A stretch of DNA of 64,000 nt from the NCBI RefSeq assembly GCF_003473485.1, contig NC_053046.1, forward strand, positions 8,132,001-8,196,000, written 5' to 3'. Numbering within the stretch: the stretch's first letter is position 1; every line of letters starts with the position of its first letter. The notes under the pieces were generated by a model that was not told the DNA's origin, ran no database searches, and was given only the letters and a program-made list of their open reading frames with translations. Shown here one piece after another: positions 1 to 12,053 of this stretch. Origin of the DNA: Medicago truncatula. Its lineage: Eukaryota > Streptophyta > Magnoliopsida > Fabales > Fabaceae. A program made the translations under genes and the position numbers.

Positions 1-2540
1 CAATAATTTAAATAAAAAGTAAAATTAGAAGAAGAAGAAGAAATACTATGCAAAAATCATGTATCCAATTTATATATAGGTCAAAGAGATGTCAGCTAAG
101 TATAATCTCACATAGAATACTTGTAATATGAATATTTTTTACTTGAATGAGTTGTAATATGATTTTTAGGGTCACTATTATTAATAAAACTTCTATTTTC
201 TTCGTTTCCTCAAATTTTCAATAATTTTACATGTTTGGAGACATGAGGTGGTTGCTCTCTTGAACTTTGCTCTTGAGATGACCCAATATGTTCACATTTT
301 TGTTTTTGGTAAATGTTTACATATTTTTTTTATCTGGAAATGTTTGTGATTTATTTGTTAGCAACAATGATCAAACACTAACATTTCGATCCTTGTTGCT
401 AACACTATATACGTGAACCGAATCAAACAATTATCTTTAGGATGGCAACTCTATTATGATTGTATGATTATTATTTGCGTGCATTATGCATTTAGAAATG
501 ATTGTGTGAAAACAAAACATGCTACTAATTTTGCTAACACGGTATATTCGTCTAAGAAAATCGGTTAACTTTTTTGATGGATTTTTTATTTATCAACACA
601 ATTAGTTGTAAAAATTGTCAACAAACAAATAGCTTTTAAAAAATTAGACTGTAAGAAAAAGAAAAAAAGAGTGTGGAGGGGTACAAGCAGGTAGAACTAG
701 GGTTACCAAGAATACAAGAATTGAAGGAAGGGAAATATTTGTTTTCTTTTCTTTTTCTATGTAACTTGAAAATTTTGATTGTAAGTGGACATGCAGATTG
801 AGTTTATATGCTGGAAATTGAAAGGACAAGAATTAAGGATAAAAAACAAAAATATGTGCGTCTTTGTCTGTAACGATGATTTAGAAATCAAGTGCCCCGC
901 AATGGAAACTGTCAGGTTCATATCGCTGTCTATAGTGCTATAAGTGATTATTTGTTGGGGTTTTACTAAAGTGCATTTATCTAGAGGTTTTTCATATGGT
1001 TAATACCTAAAAAATTTAAAAATTTAGGGAATCCATAATTTTTTCATAGATTGTTGTAATTAAAAAAATTGTGTATTTTTAGTTAAGAATAATCTGAAAA
1101 AAGCACGTCCTTCCAAGAGATTAACCGACGAGACTTTTTTTTTTTTTTTTTTTTCTTCAAACAAATTGTTACTGCTAATTCTCTAGAGATATTAGGGATA
1201 TCACAAAAATAGCTATGCATTTCCGTGACTAATTTTTTCAGCAAGTAAATGAACCATAAAAACATCATCCATTGTGTTTATATAATGTAAACGAGTAATA
1301 ATATTTTTACATCAAAATTTTAATTGATGCAAATTTCTAGTTAGCTGTCCCATGGGGTAAAAGGGAACGACACTACAATTGTGATATAAGAAGCACAGGA
1401 AATAAATTGACACCATTTGCAAAAACTTGTGAACAAGAAAGAATTTTGATTAGCACAAGAAATGGAAAGTTAAGGGAAACCCATAGCCATATTTTACAGT
1501 TTGTAGAAACAATACACATGCAAGTATGCCATCATAAAATATTGTAAAGTTCAAGCATATGAGGTTGAAATGGATAGATAAATGCAAAAGGTTTTGTTTC
1601 ACCTTATGAGCAGATATGCAGGAGGTAGAACTAATATTGTATTTACACGGTTGGATGTCAAAAATCATCATCAGGCAAAAGACAATGTAGCATGGTATAT
1701 GGAGAAGTTGATAGCTTTATGCAATATTTTCAATACCAGTTGTTAATGAATCCAACATTGCACCAATCGCACTAATCGACCACTCGCATTATTTTCAAGC
1801 TTTATCCATTATAGGAACACACTAATTTTGGGTTTGCAATATTATATGATGCAATATTGAATCATTCAGATGGTTATTTGAAACATTTCTCGACGCACAG
1901 GAAAAGCAATAGCTAAAACACTTAAGGTGATGCCAAAGACTAACAGGGATTACGTACATAGCACTTGATGTATGATGGGATCAACCACATTGGTAATTTG
2001 ATGGAATCAGGAAGTCATTTCTTAATTGACTTTTAAGAAGTGTATTCTGAAGAAGACCAAGACAGATTGGAGCAAGTTGGTTGCTAGATTTAATGTTTTA
2101 CACTGCTAAATCTGAAGCAAATAAACGATGGTCGTATTTACAAGAATTGTGTAATGACAAGAGAAAATCCTTTTAGCGAAAAGTGTAAAGACCAAGGTGA
2201 GTTTCTGTTATGCATCAACTATCAAGTATCAACTAATTCGGAACGGGTGACAATTGTCAAGTGTGGGCAGTATAACTTCTAAACAACAGCCAGATACGTA
2301 GGCAAAGACTATAGTTTCCTTATATTAATGGATCATGTTTCTCTCATGAAGGACATTCTGTCACTTCTGTCTAAATTTTACAATCATCCATCCTAGACAG
2401 TACAACACCTCCTCAAAATCTCCTTACATTCTATGCATTTCCAACAATCTTGAAGCTCCATACGATGCGCACACCGCTTTGTCTTCTGCTTCATCTGTAA
2501 GCGCCTGCAAAGTTAATGTATAAATTTCAGGTCCTGCATT
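1..2540. other. Intergenic stretch downstream of NERD1-like gene
   Basis: AT-rich sequence in which I see no gene. Open frames are short, lack recognisable domains and are not linked by plausible splice sites. There is a T-homopolymer at about 1135-1154. The last few hundred bases (about 2200-2540) should include the 3' untranslated region of the NERD1-like gene, which ends at 2541 on the minus strand. No transposon ends could be fixed here. Confidence 0.6.
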
Positions 2541-5500
2541 TCACCTAGGACCAGATGATGGACGAGGCTTCCCCTTCATGGAATTTATGTGCTGGGTAAC
2601 AAATATAATTCCCATCACGACTATGAGACAGCCGATCAGCACACTGAAGAAGAGAGCACCAGGTTGTCGAGTCTGGACAAAGCCGTACACTCCGGATGAG
2701 GTGACGAGAATAAGGTCAGTGAGCCCATCATTTGAGAAGTCTTCACGGATCAATACATGTGTAGGTGAACCAGGGAGTTCAATTGTAGCCAATATGCTAC
2801 CTCCGGGTGATATTACCACAGCCTCTTGTTCTCCAGCTGCAAGGATCATCTCATGATTGTCATGCAACCGCAAAGGAAAAGGCTTTAGTGTGGGAATCAC
2901 CAAACCACCTTCCATCATCCCTGCTGGGGAAGGTAGGTTTGACCATGTGACACCAGTTGATTGTTGCCACTGCCAAACAGCATCATGACCATGCAAACCA
3001 GGAGTGTGCGAAGTTATCTGCAAGGAGCAATTTTCATAAAGTCAGTACGGAGGTACGGATTATCTCACAAATACCACCAAAATATATTAGTCGTGCGTGA
3101 CTTGAAATAATTTGTTAACAGAAGTTAAGAACTAGGTTTGTTTGATTGGTGCTCAAACAAACTATCAAATGTTACATAACCAGATTTAGTCGAACAAAAA
3201 AGAGCGTACCTCTCCCCGGTTTGTCAAGAAGATAACATCCCCGTGGCTTCCCTTCCGGTGCTTGTGACCATCGCTTCTAGGAATGAGAATGGGTGTTGCT
3301 ACCTCCAAAGAAGACATATCTGAACCTCGGTTGAAGCCTCTATAAAGTTCTCCATGTTGGAATAAGTTAAAATGGGTATAATGACAAATAGATACATTGA
3401 AGAGTTGTTCCCGTACTGGTACGCCAGACGTTGCAACAGCCCAACAAGGACGTAGAACATCCATGGACCCACTAACTACAGTTTGCTCAGCACCATTTCC
3501 TCCAACAGCCTGATTAGATAAATCTTTCAGACATCAGGCAGAGGAAAATCCCCCGTTAAGTTAACAATTATCATGCTAAATTAATAAAGATTTGGCTTGT
3601 TTGTTTATCAAAAAATGTGAAGGAAAAAAAGTGAACCTGCACATGATCCAGAACTCCATCACCATTAATATCAGCATGTAGACCACCTTCCTGAAGGTGA
3701 AGCTGAGATAAATAGAAGTGTCATTTCACAGAATACGAAAAATTTCAAAAGTAACGTGAATGCTAAATAAGATTTTGGCTGAAACCATGGCAGTTTAATA
3801 CTACAAATCTACAACCACAGGAGCAAATGTTGTACAACTACTTGTAAACTTTTTTTTTTTTTTTTTGTATTTTGATTTTCAAGCTGATCAGTGGCTTTAT
3901 ATTTACCTTACATAGTGTTCGACCAGATGCCAGATGAAGGACTTCTATCCCCTCCTTTAGATGAGCCACAACAACATTAGGAACCCACCAAACCTTAGTA
4001 TAGTTGGTTATGGTGGGAACATATGGTGGATACTGCATTCCAAAAGAAAAAACATTATGACAAATAATGCAAACCCCCCACCCTGGCAAAAAAAAGAAAA
4101 AGGCTTCTCGGAATCCCATAAAATGCCATCCATTTTATAGAACCCCTTTCCGATTAAGCAATAACATGAGAACATAAAAATGTATGCAAAGAAATTACTT
4201 TAATGACAAAAACCATCAATTAAGTATATTTAACCAGCTTAGACATGTTATGCTTTCCACAGTAGAAATCTACAACTACTCTGTTTATCTAATTTCAAAT
4301 GGGAAAAAAACTGTTTTTCACCTAAGAACAAGATAATCCTCAAATTGTTTTATATGCATTATAATCTTTGGAAGCACTAAAATTATTAGAAGAGGGAATT
4401 CAAAATTCATTTAAACAAACAATTAGGTAGTTTAACGATCAAACTCCCCAAACATGAAGTACTTCATCTATGGGAACACAGCTTGTACTTGAACACGCTA
4501 AACATCTACCAGTTTAACCCATATGTTTGCCAGTGAAAGGTGAAAAATGCAAATCCTCGTCAATTTAAAGCATTAGAGTCTTATTAGACAGGTATTAAGA
4601 GAGTAATTGGTACTTTGGCATGACCTCTTCTAACCCCAACACATATGTATCCAGCAAGACTGCATAAGGGCCGATATGCAGAAGCCAACCACACATTTGC
4701 CCAATATCTGCACCATATGACCCCCCACCCCCACCCAAATGCACACCAGCAGTATCTGATGAATCCAAAGGCAACCCCCAACGCTTCAACCACACCAGGA
4801 GTATATGAAATTGTGTTTAAATCATCACCAACAGAGAGACTCCCGCAATCGAACCTTCCAACTGCATCATTTTAGGACCTAGCATCTTCGAGGTAGATAT
4901 ACCAAATACTCCCAAAGCCTGGCTAAACTAGAATAACAATGAAATCACTATGACGGATAAACTAGAGCAACAGCTCCTCAGAAGAAATATATTCACTCCC
5001 TCTGCCTCATACTAACTAACTGCCAGCTAGGAAGCACCCTTAGTCCCTTCTCTCCTCTCTTCTTCCCACGTTCATACACCCTCCAAATAATGGGCCTCTC
5101 ACTCATTACTTGAGCCCACTAACACATCATCAGCCCTACTAGGTAACCTAACAGTTTCTATCTACCATAGTAGTCAATAGCAGCCGATAGTGGCGCTATA
5201 GCGGCCGCGTGTAGCATAGCGGTATCAAATAGCGCGGAATCAAATAGCGGCCGCTTCAGCTGCTATAGCGGTGCGGGTTGGATAGCAGCCGCTATTTATT
5301 TTAGTAGGAAATTTCCAAATTGACCCTATTTTTAAAACCTTTTTTAGGGCATTTTGAGGATTTCGTAAACCCTAACATTTTTCAACTTTTTCTCTCTTCT
5401 CACCTGTGCCGCGAAACACACTCTTCTATCTTCTATCTTATGGTTTCTCCTGTTTTATGATTTTTTTTATTTGTTCCTGTCTTTTGTTTTCGGTGTTTTG

Positions 5501-8500
5501 ATTTATGAATGTCTCGTGAGATTTGAGTGTTATATTTAATATAAGTTTTTTTTGTTGAGAAATATATAAGTTTGTTTATACTTTGCTATTATTCATATAA
5601 TTGTCCAAAAAATAATCAAACATCGGTGACCGCTATTTGTCATACCGCTATACGCTATCCCATTTTTGGGGTTGGCCACTACGCACCGCTATCCAAGATT
5701 GACTACTATGCTATCTACCAAATTAACACGACAATGGGGAGAACTGCATATTTATTATTAATCATTATTTTTATAACTAAATATCTTGGCTCCCTAAATT
5801 CAGGATTCAAAAAATTTAAATGAGAAATAAAAAATGTAGCTAGACTTAAATCTTTAAGAACAAATACAAATATAACAAGTGAGATGGTTTATCTGACCAG
5901 TGCTTAGTTTAAAAAAAAAATTAAAAATGCTAAGCAATGGTTATCATAACAAATTCAAAATAGGTTTAGCCAAAATGAATTAAAATCAGCAGATGCTGAG
6001 AATATTACCAACACAAAGATTTAGATCACATAACAAAAAATTGGACATGCAGTAGTTAGAAAGTAAACAGACAGCTCTGTTACTGGATAAAGACAACAAA
6101 AGCTTGTAGCTGAAATCATGTTTGGAAAAGAATTTTTGAGTTGTCCAGTTGTAGCCATCTTAAAACTAATTATCATTATGTCAACAATTGAATGAATTGT
6201 TACCAGTTGCATTGCATGACATGGTTTCTAATTACCTTCTTGGATTTTGCTGAACCAGCAAAATTTGCTGCTTTCCCAATTATGTTTGAAATTTTTTTGG
6301 TTGAGTCCTTCCCTGGTGGATGGTTTTCCTCAGGCTTGTCGAAAGGGTAATTGATAGTCTTTCCAGGTGTTTTCTTCAATGTTTTCCTCTTATGCCGATT
6401 GAAGTGGACCAACTTCAATAAAGTATCTTCTCTCCTATCCTGATGAGTGCATGTATCTAATATCAGTTAACTATGACATTTGAGATTATGCTTTAGTACC
6501 AAACGTTAATCAAGGTTGAAAATAGAGTGTACCCATTGATGTGGCATAACTCCCAGGATTGATTCTCTGAATTCCCTGCATTCAAACTATAATTTCACAT
6601 GTCACAGGAAGCTATCTATTGGGTAGATATGGATAAACATATACAAAGGTTTCACAATAATATTAAATTTGATTGAAACACTCCTTTATGTGCACATGCT
6701 GCTATTTCCACACACAAAGGAAGGAGATGACCAAGTTACTCAAGTAGATTTGGATGAGTACTATTGTACTAGAGTTCTCATAGTAAACTCCATATTAACA
6801 AACAAATATTTGCTTTAGTGTTTGATCATTTGAAGAGAAAAGGTGAAGAACATAAAGATATGACTAGGAATCTATTCTACGGTATTACTTAAGATTGATG
6901 AGGAAAGGAATGGAAAAAGTAATAAATCTGAAATTACAGTATTACTTACATATAACAAAATCAGTACGTTGAGCTAAAGGGGAGAACATAAAAATCAACA
7001 TGCATATTTCTAGATTAGAATAAAATGGATGTATGAAAAAGAAAAGCAATGATTCCCCTGCTTAAAAAGGATGGAATGGTATTTTATGCCACTCCAATTT
7101 ACCATATTCCATCAATTCAATATACCATTAGGAATTTAGGATTAAATTGAACAGCTATAGCTAAGTACCTCTCCAGGTTGACGTCTATTCAGAGCATGAA
7201 CATCAAGTTTGTAGTTATGCTGTGGAATTAACTGTGATGCGTCTGAAGAAGCTGCTGCTTCAATGTTCTAAACAATTAAATCACAATACTAGCAATTAGA
7301 AAAGAAAAGAAAAAAAAAAGGACAAGGATACACAAGATCATTTAACAAAATAAATGTTGGACTAGCGTAAATCACATATTCAATCAAACTGGACCGCTAT
7401 GTTGATTGTAAAACATCTATCTGGTACTACCACCCAAAGACAGAAAAGACTAAAGTTTATGCTGGTTGGGAGGTGGTTCCATTTGTTTGATAGATTTTCT
7501 TTTCAAAAAATACATATTTGTGCACCAGTGCGTTAAAATCCAAGTGCAGATGCTTGCAACAAGACTCCAATATCTTCAAAGGTATAATTTATAATCTATT
7601 ATTGACATTTAGGCTCTAACTCATTATGTTCTGAACTTTGTGAGCTTAACTATATAACTTTTCTTCAGTTTTCATGTCTGTTGCAGGACAAAACATACTG
7701 TCTAGAACTAAGTTGCTACCCCCTGAATAAAGTTATGTACAGAGAGGGAGGACAGAGAAAGTTCACTTAATCACCTAATGAATTTCCAGATAGAAAAGAC
7801 AGCTCTTTTAAAAAACAAGAAAATGCATTTTTAAATTAAAAATAAATAATTGTTTCATATTTGCATGTTGACAACACCCAAATAATAGAGCGCACTGAAA
7901 ACAAAAAAAAAAGAACACCACCTCTGTTTTTCTGCTCCATCGTTCTACACCTGATCGACCAGCAAATGCATAAAATGCAAAATGGCGTAAATCCACAGTT
8001 CCGGTGTTTTCAGAAGCCTATCCAGAAAAAGGAACACAATAAACAAGTTAAAGTCTTCAACCTTAAAATGGGAAGAAAACTAAAATCACCTGATACATTT
8101 TTTTGTAAAAACAAAAATCTAAACAAAACGAGTGAAACTGTCTCCTGTTTATTTAGCTACCTGATCATGAAGGTTCAGATTTATAGACTACTTACTGCAA
8201 GGTGCACAGATTTTATTTATTGGCTTTATCATGCCAAGACATGGTGAACTTTTATATTATCTATTTATATCAAAATAGGAATTTGAATTGACTGTTTAGG
8301 AGCATAAAATAAGGTCAACCTTGAAGACCCAAAATTAAAGTGAAATAAATAAAGCAAATAGTGTCTCAAAGTTTAAACCAAAATTAGCATGCTACAGATA
8401 GTAAAAAAATGGGCATAAAATTTAGCATCAACTAGAAACGTATCTATACCTCCTTTTCAGTAGCACTTCTTCGATGCTGCTCAGCAAATCTAGCTCCCAT

Positions 8501-10359
8501 TCCCATTTCTTCAAAAGGGTCCATAAAAATCTGAAAATGGAAAGCAATCAACATAAGCCAACAGAACCATCAGATTAGAAGATAATGCCAATAATTCCAA
8601 AGATGAACAATTCCAAAATCATTACCATAGAAAGAATCAAATAACAAATAAAAAATTCTGAAACTCGAGAAGCAGCAGCAAACCCTCACATTACCATCAT
8701 ACTTTATCAAATAAAATTACTCAGGAACTTTCATTTTCATCACTTCCAAGAAAACAAGATAGCCAGAATCTTATGCTACTCATGAAGTTGAGAGTTTTCG
8801 CTTTCATAAAAGATGGTAAACACCATCCACATTAAATTCTAAGTTTTTCCATCAGCAGATAGAACACAGACACACATACTCTGCTAAAAAGAATAACAAA
8901 CCAGAAAACAAGAAGGAAAGTGACACATACATGAGGCTGCATTTCCATTCTCCCACCAACAATGATCAATCCTGTATCTCCATGCTTGAGAGTATAATTG
9001 CTTATAGATATTGAAACTTCCCTGTGGTGAGCATTATGGGGGAAATCCTCCTGTTAACAACCACTAAAACAGTTGGTAAACTAAAACATAACAAGATAAT
9101 CAAAATGTTTAACTGAAAATTCTATCAACTGAAACATGGCACAACATAAACATCATACCTGCAAATTATTTTCCCACAACTTTTGGAGGTTGGAATCAAA
9201 ACACATTACAAACCAACCCGATGTTACTACAACCAAAACCTGCTTATGTGGTTGTCCAATTCTATGGCGGTCAATAAAGCCAGTGGCCATAGCAACAGGT
9301 CGTCTCCCAGACATGACACGCACTTTGTCAGGCAACAGAGACACCTCCGCTAACACACGTGCCTCACTGAATCCTTCATCAACACGCCTACTATGTGGCT
9401 CCAAAATCTAAGACACCGACCATAAATACAAAATCCAGTTACTACTATATTACTTGTACCATCAATCTAGTCCCTAAACTATATAAATATGATAAGTAGT
9501 CTTTAAAGTATATAAAACCGGTCAATTAAGTCCCTAAAGTATATGAAAATCCATCAATTTTAGTCTCTACTTTCTGTATGTTTGGTTCTAATTTTGGAGG
9601 ACCCAAAATTGATTGACATATTTGGTTCTTCTAGAGTAAAATTGATTTTACCTCCAGAATTGATTCTACATTCTACTTAAAGTTAGAAATTGTAGCTTCT
9701 GATTCTAGAGTTGATTTTTCACCTGTTCAATTCACTTTTACATGAATGTATCCAAAGTCCAAACATAAATCACTTTACCTTCAAATCAATTTTAGCCCAA
9801 ATAGAGTTTACACAATCAACTCATTCAAAGTCAACTTTCTTCGGTGTAGAACCAAACATTAATAGCAGGGATTAATTGATGAATTTTAGAGACTACTTAC
9901 AAACTAAATTGAAGAGAGTTATAGTTCATCAACTACATTGATGGTTTACTGAAAGAAAAAAAATGTTTTTTTGACAATGTCCAGTTGTGAAGGAAACCAA
10001 ATAAAACCTGGAATTTTATAAGTGAATAAAAAATTGAGGAAAATTGGGAAATGAAAGAACCTGAATTTTGGCATCGTGGGTAGCTACGAGAACTTCTTTC
10101 TTACCATCGCCGTTGAGATCGGCGACAACAGGAGGAGGAAGGCGTTCGGCTTCGTATTTGATTGGGTATTCATCTGTTAGATGCATCCACGCGTCTTTGA
10201 ATGAAACACCACCATCTTGCTGAATCAATTGAATTGAAAATGAGGGTTAGGGTTTAAGAGTGAGAAAGTGAATTAGGGGGTTAAAGGGTACAATACCTGA
10301 AGAGAGAAGAAAATAGCGAAAGCGCAGAGCATAAGAATCGCCAAATCACGCTTCCTCAT
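2541..10359 (-). CDS. NERD1: FG-GAP repeat membrane protein, NERD1-like
   Basis: Thirteen exons give 697 residues: 10297-10359, 10061-10219, 9159-9407, 8931-9050, 8450-8530, 7922-8017, 7169-7267, 6533-6586, 6236-6439, 3907-4032, 3637-3702, 3210-3509, 2541-3017. Every exon length is a multiple of three and the introns are GT-AG. Visible features are an N-terminal hydrophobic signal (MRKRDLAILMLCAFAIFFSL), FG-GAP/integrin-like calcium loops (DLNGDGKKE in exon 2, DINGDGVLD in exon 11, a SNDGLTD loop in exon 13) and one C-terminal membrane segment (FFSVLIGCLIVVMGIIFV) before a short basic tail. This is the architecture of Arabidopsis At3g51050, NEW ENHANCER OF ROOT DWARFISM 1, about the same length, a plant secretory-pathway protein reported as a genetic enhancer of an exocyst mutant. 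The large extracytosolic part and cytosolic tail are inferred. Exon 8 depends on choosing the TATAG acceptor at 6587, which yields FECREFRES; a nearer GCAG acceptor would break frame. Intron 9 carries a clear hAT-type insertion. Confidence 0.94.
5158..5718. mobile_element. Non-autonomous hAT-type element in NERD1 intron 9
   Basis: The element occupies 5166-5710 (545 bp). Its ends are perfect 13-bp inverted repeats, CATAGTAGTCAAT on the left and its complement on the right. It is flanked by an identical 8-bp direct repeat CTATCTAC at 5158-5165 and 5711-5718. An 8-bp target-site duplication is the hAT hallmark. Subterminal regions on both sides are rich in GCGGCCGC/CCGCTAT-like words, unusual in this AT-rich background and typical of transposase-binding arrays. 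There is no transposase frame. It lies in a 2.2-kb intron between exons 9 and 10. Confidence 0.9.
9460..9935. repeat. Possible nested MITEs in NERD1 intron 2
   Basis: An inner segment runs from ATGTTTGGTTCTA at 9578 to its exact complement ending near 9859. Around it are motifs of the 'GTCCCTAAA' kind (9473, 9531) answered by 'TTTAGAGACTACTTA' near 9890. The inner inverted repeat is exact for 13 bases. I could not find a convincing target-site duplication for either layer, so the limits are approximate and the family is not assigned. Confidence 0.45.
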
Positions 10360-12053
10360 GATTTCTTTCTCAGCTTAAACACTCAACAGAGCAGAGTCAC
10401 TTCTTGACTTGGTATATCCTTCTTTTGTTTATTTATGTGTTTTTGTGGGACATTCATAGGATCAAAACTCTTTGGTTTTGGTCGCACAAAATAGTAGTAT
10501 TAGACATGATACCATGGAAAGTTGTTCATAAAATTGATTTTGAGGTTTTTTTTAGGCGTTAATCGTTATAATTGATGATTTCTAGCACCATTCAAAAAAA
10601 AAAATATTAATTTAATTTTTACACTTCAAATTATTGTCCGACTTAAACGCAAAGATATACCAACTCATATCACATATTTGTCGATGGATGATATGTATGT
10701 TGTATGAGTTCTAGGTAGAGTTAAGAGGTAAATTGATCATCAAAATTACAATCTTGAACGACTATTTTAATTGAGGTTTACATATCTTGATAAGGATGTG
10801 TTAAAAAAAAAATTCATACCAAGATGTTAGACCTGTCACTTATACTCACACTCATATCTTTCGATCTTTTATCCTTTGATTCAAACTTTGCGTTGAAATT
10901 TATTATAAGATAAATAAAAATGATTGGTCATACATTTGATACAACGGTATTTTTTAGACTAATCACCAAAAAAATTAGTATTTACTTAATTATTTAAAAT
11001 GTTTTTATTAATTAATGAAATGAATTGAGTTTGCTTTCATGAACAAAAAACACCATTGCTTATGCAATAGCATTGCCAAGTCTAACTAATGATTGAGAGC
11101 TCCAAATGCATGCCCAATTGAGCTTCCAATGAAGATTTGTAGGATAGTATTTGACTTTGAAAAACTGTGAAATCAAAGCATTTGTGTTGGTTAAAGTTTT
11201 GAACATTTCTTCTTCTTCATTGCTAGATTTAGTGCATGTTTGTATTCTGTGTAAATTTGACAATCATGCTAAGCCACCTTAATTTTGCAAAAACCACATT
11301 TTAGAGCTTCAACAAAATTACAATGATATCATGATTTTTTCAAACACATCATGTTACCAATGCATGCTATTATAGAGCTGCTTATTAGCAATCTTCCTTT
11401 CACATGACAAATCTAGCCATTCAAGATCAAACATATATCTTCACTTAGGTCTCACCAAAAAATTTCAGATTTATTAAAGTTTATGAACCGCTCTAAAATA
11501 ACATTACAGAGATATATGATAGGATATTTAGAATAAGGAGCACTAATCTGGTGACTCATCTAGTTCTAGAAGTTATTATGACTGACCTTAATCTAGAAGG
11601 ATCTAGAAGATCTATTGTTAGGGGATAATATTGAGTATGTTAGGGTACACTTATCTTATTATGAGTATGCACAAGTCTATATAAGCATTGTATGCTTTAT
11701 TATGAGAATCAATGAAAAATATAATGAATTTTCTTTCTCTTTTCTTTAATTTCTCCCTCTAATTTCTGAAGTGTGATCCATACTCGAATTGGGTCGTATC
11801 AATATATTATTTCCAAAGACATCATAGAATATAAAAATTTGAGATCCAATCAGATAACGACAATAATCCTAGTAGTTCATAATCACACACAATCCTTAAA
11901 AAACATATCAAACTTGTCTTTTTGTTTTTATCATTTTAATTTCCACAATTAGAATAGATCTCTCTATCTTTCAGCAGATATTATTTTCCCAATTTTCTCT
12001 TGGTCAACATCTACTTCTCTAAGTGGATCCATATCAACACAATTCAAAAGAAT
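10360..12053. other. Divergent upstream region, NERD1-like / WAT1-like
   Basis: About 1.7 kb separate the start codons of two divergently oriented genes, so both promoters should lie here. I do not identify individual promoter elements with confidence. A 30-base segment at about 11011-11040 (ending GAGTTTGC) recurs at 45377-45406, in both cases followed by an A-rich run. An LTR-like stretch at about 11515-11800 is listed separately. Confidence 0.5.
11515..11805 (+). mobile_element. LTR-like remnant (Copia type, tentative)
   Basis: The stretch has a TATA-like TCTATATAAG at about 11676, followed by TTATTATGAGAATCAATGA and a pyrimidine-rich run, a layout common at the R/U5 part of plant Copia LTRs. 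Just downstream is TCGTATCAAT (about 11793-11802), resembling the TGGTATCAGA primer-binding site complementary to initiator methionine tRNA. No second LTR or coding part is seen, so this would be a truncated copy. The outer boundaries are uncertain. Confidence 0.4.
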
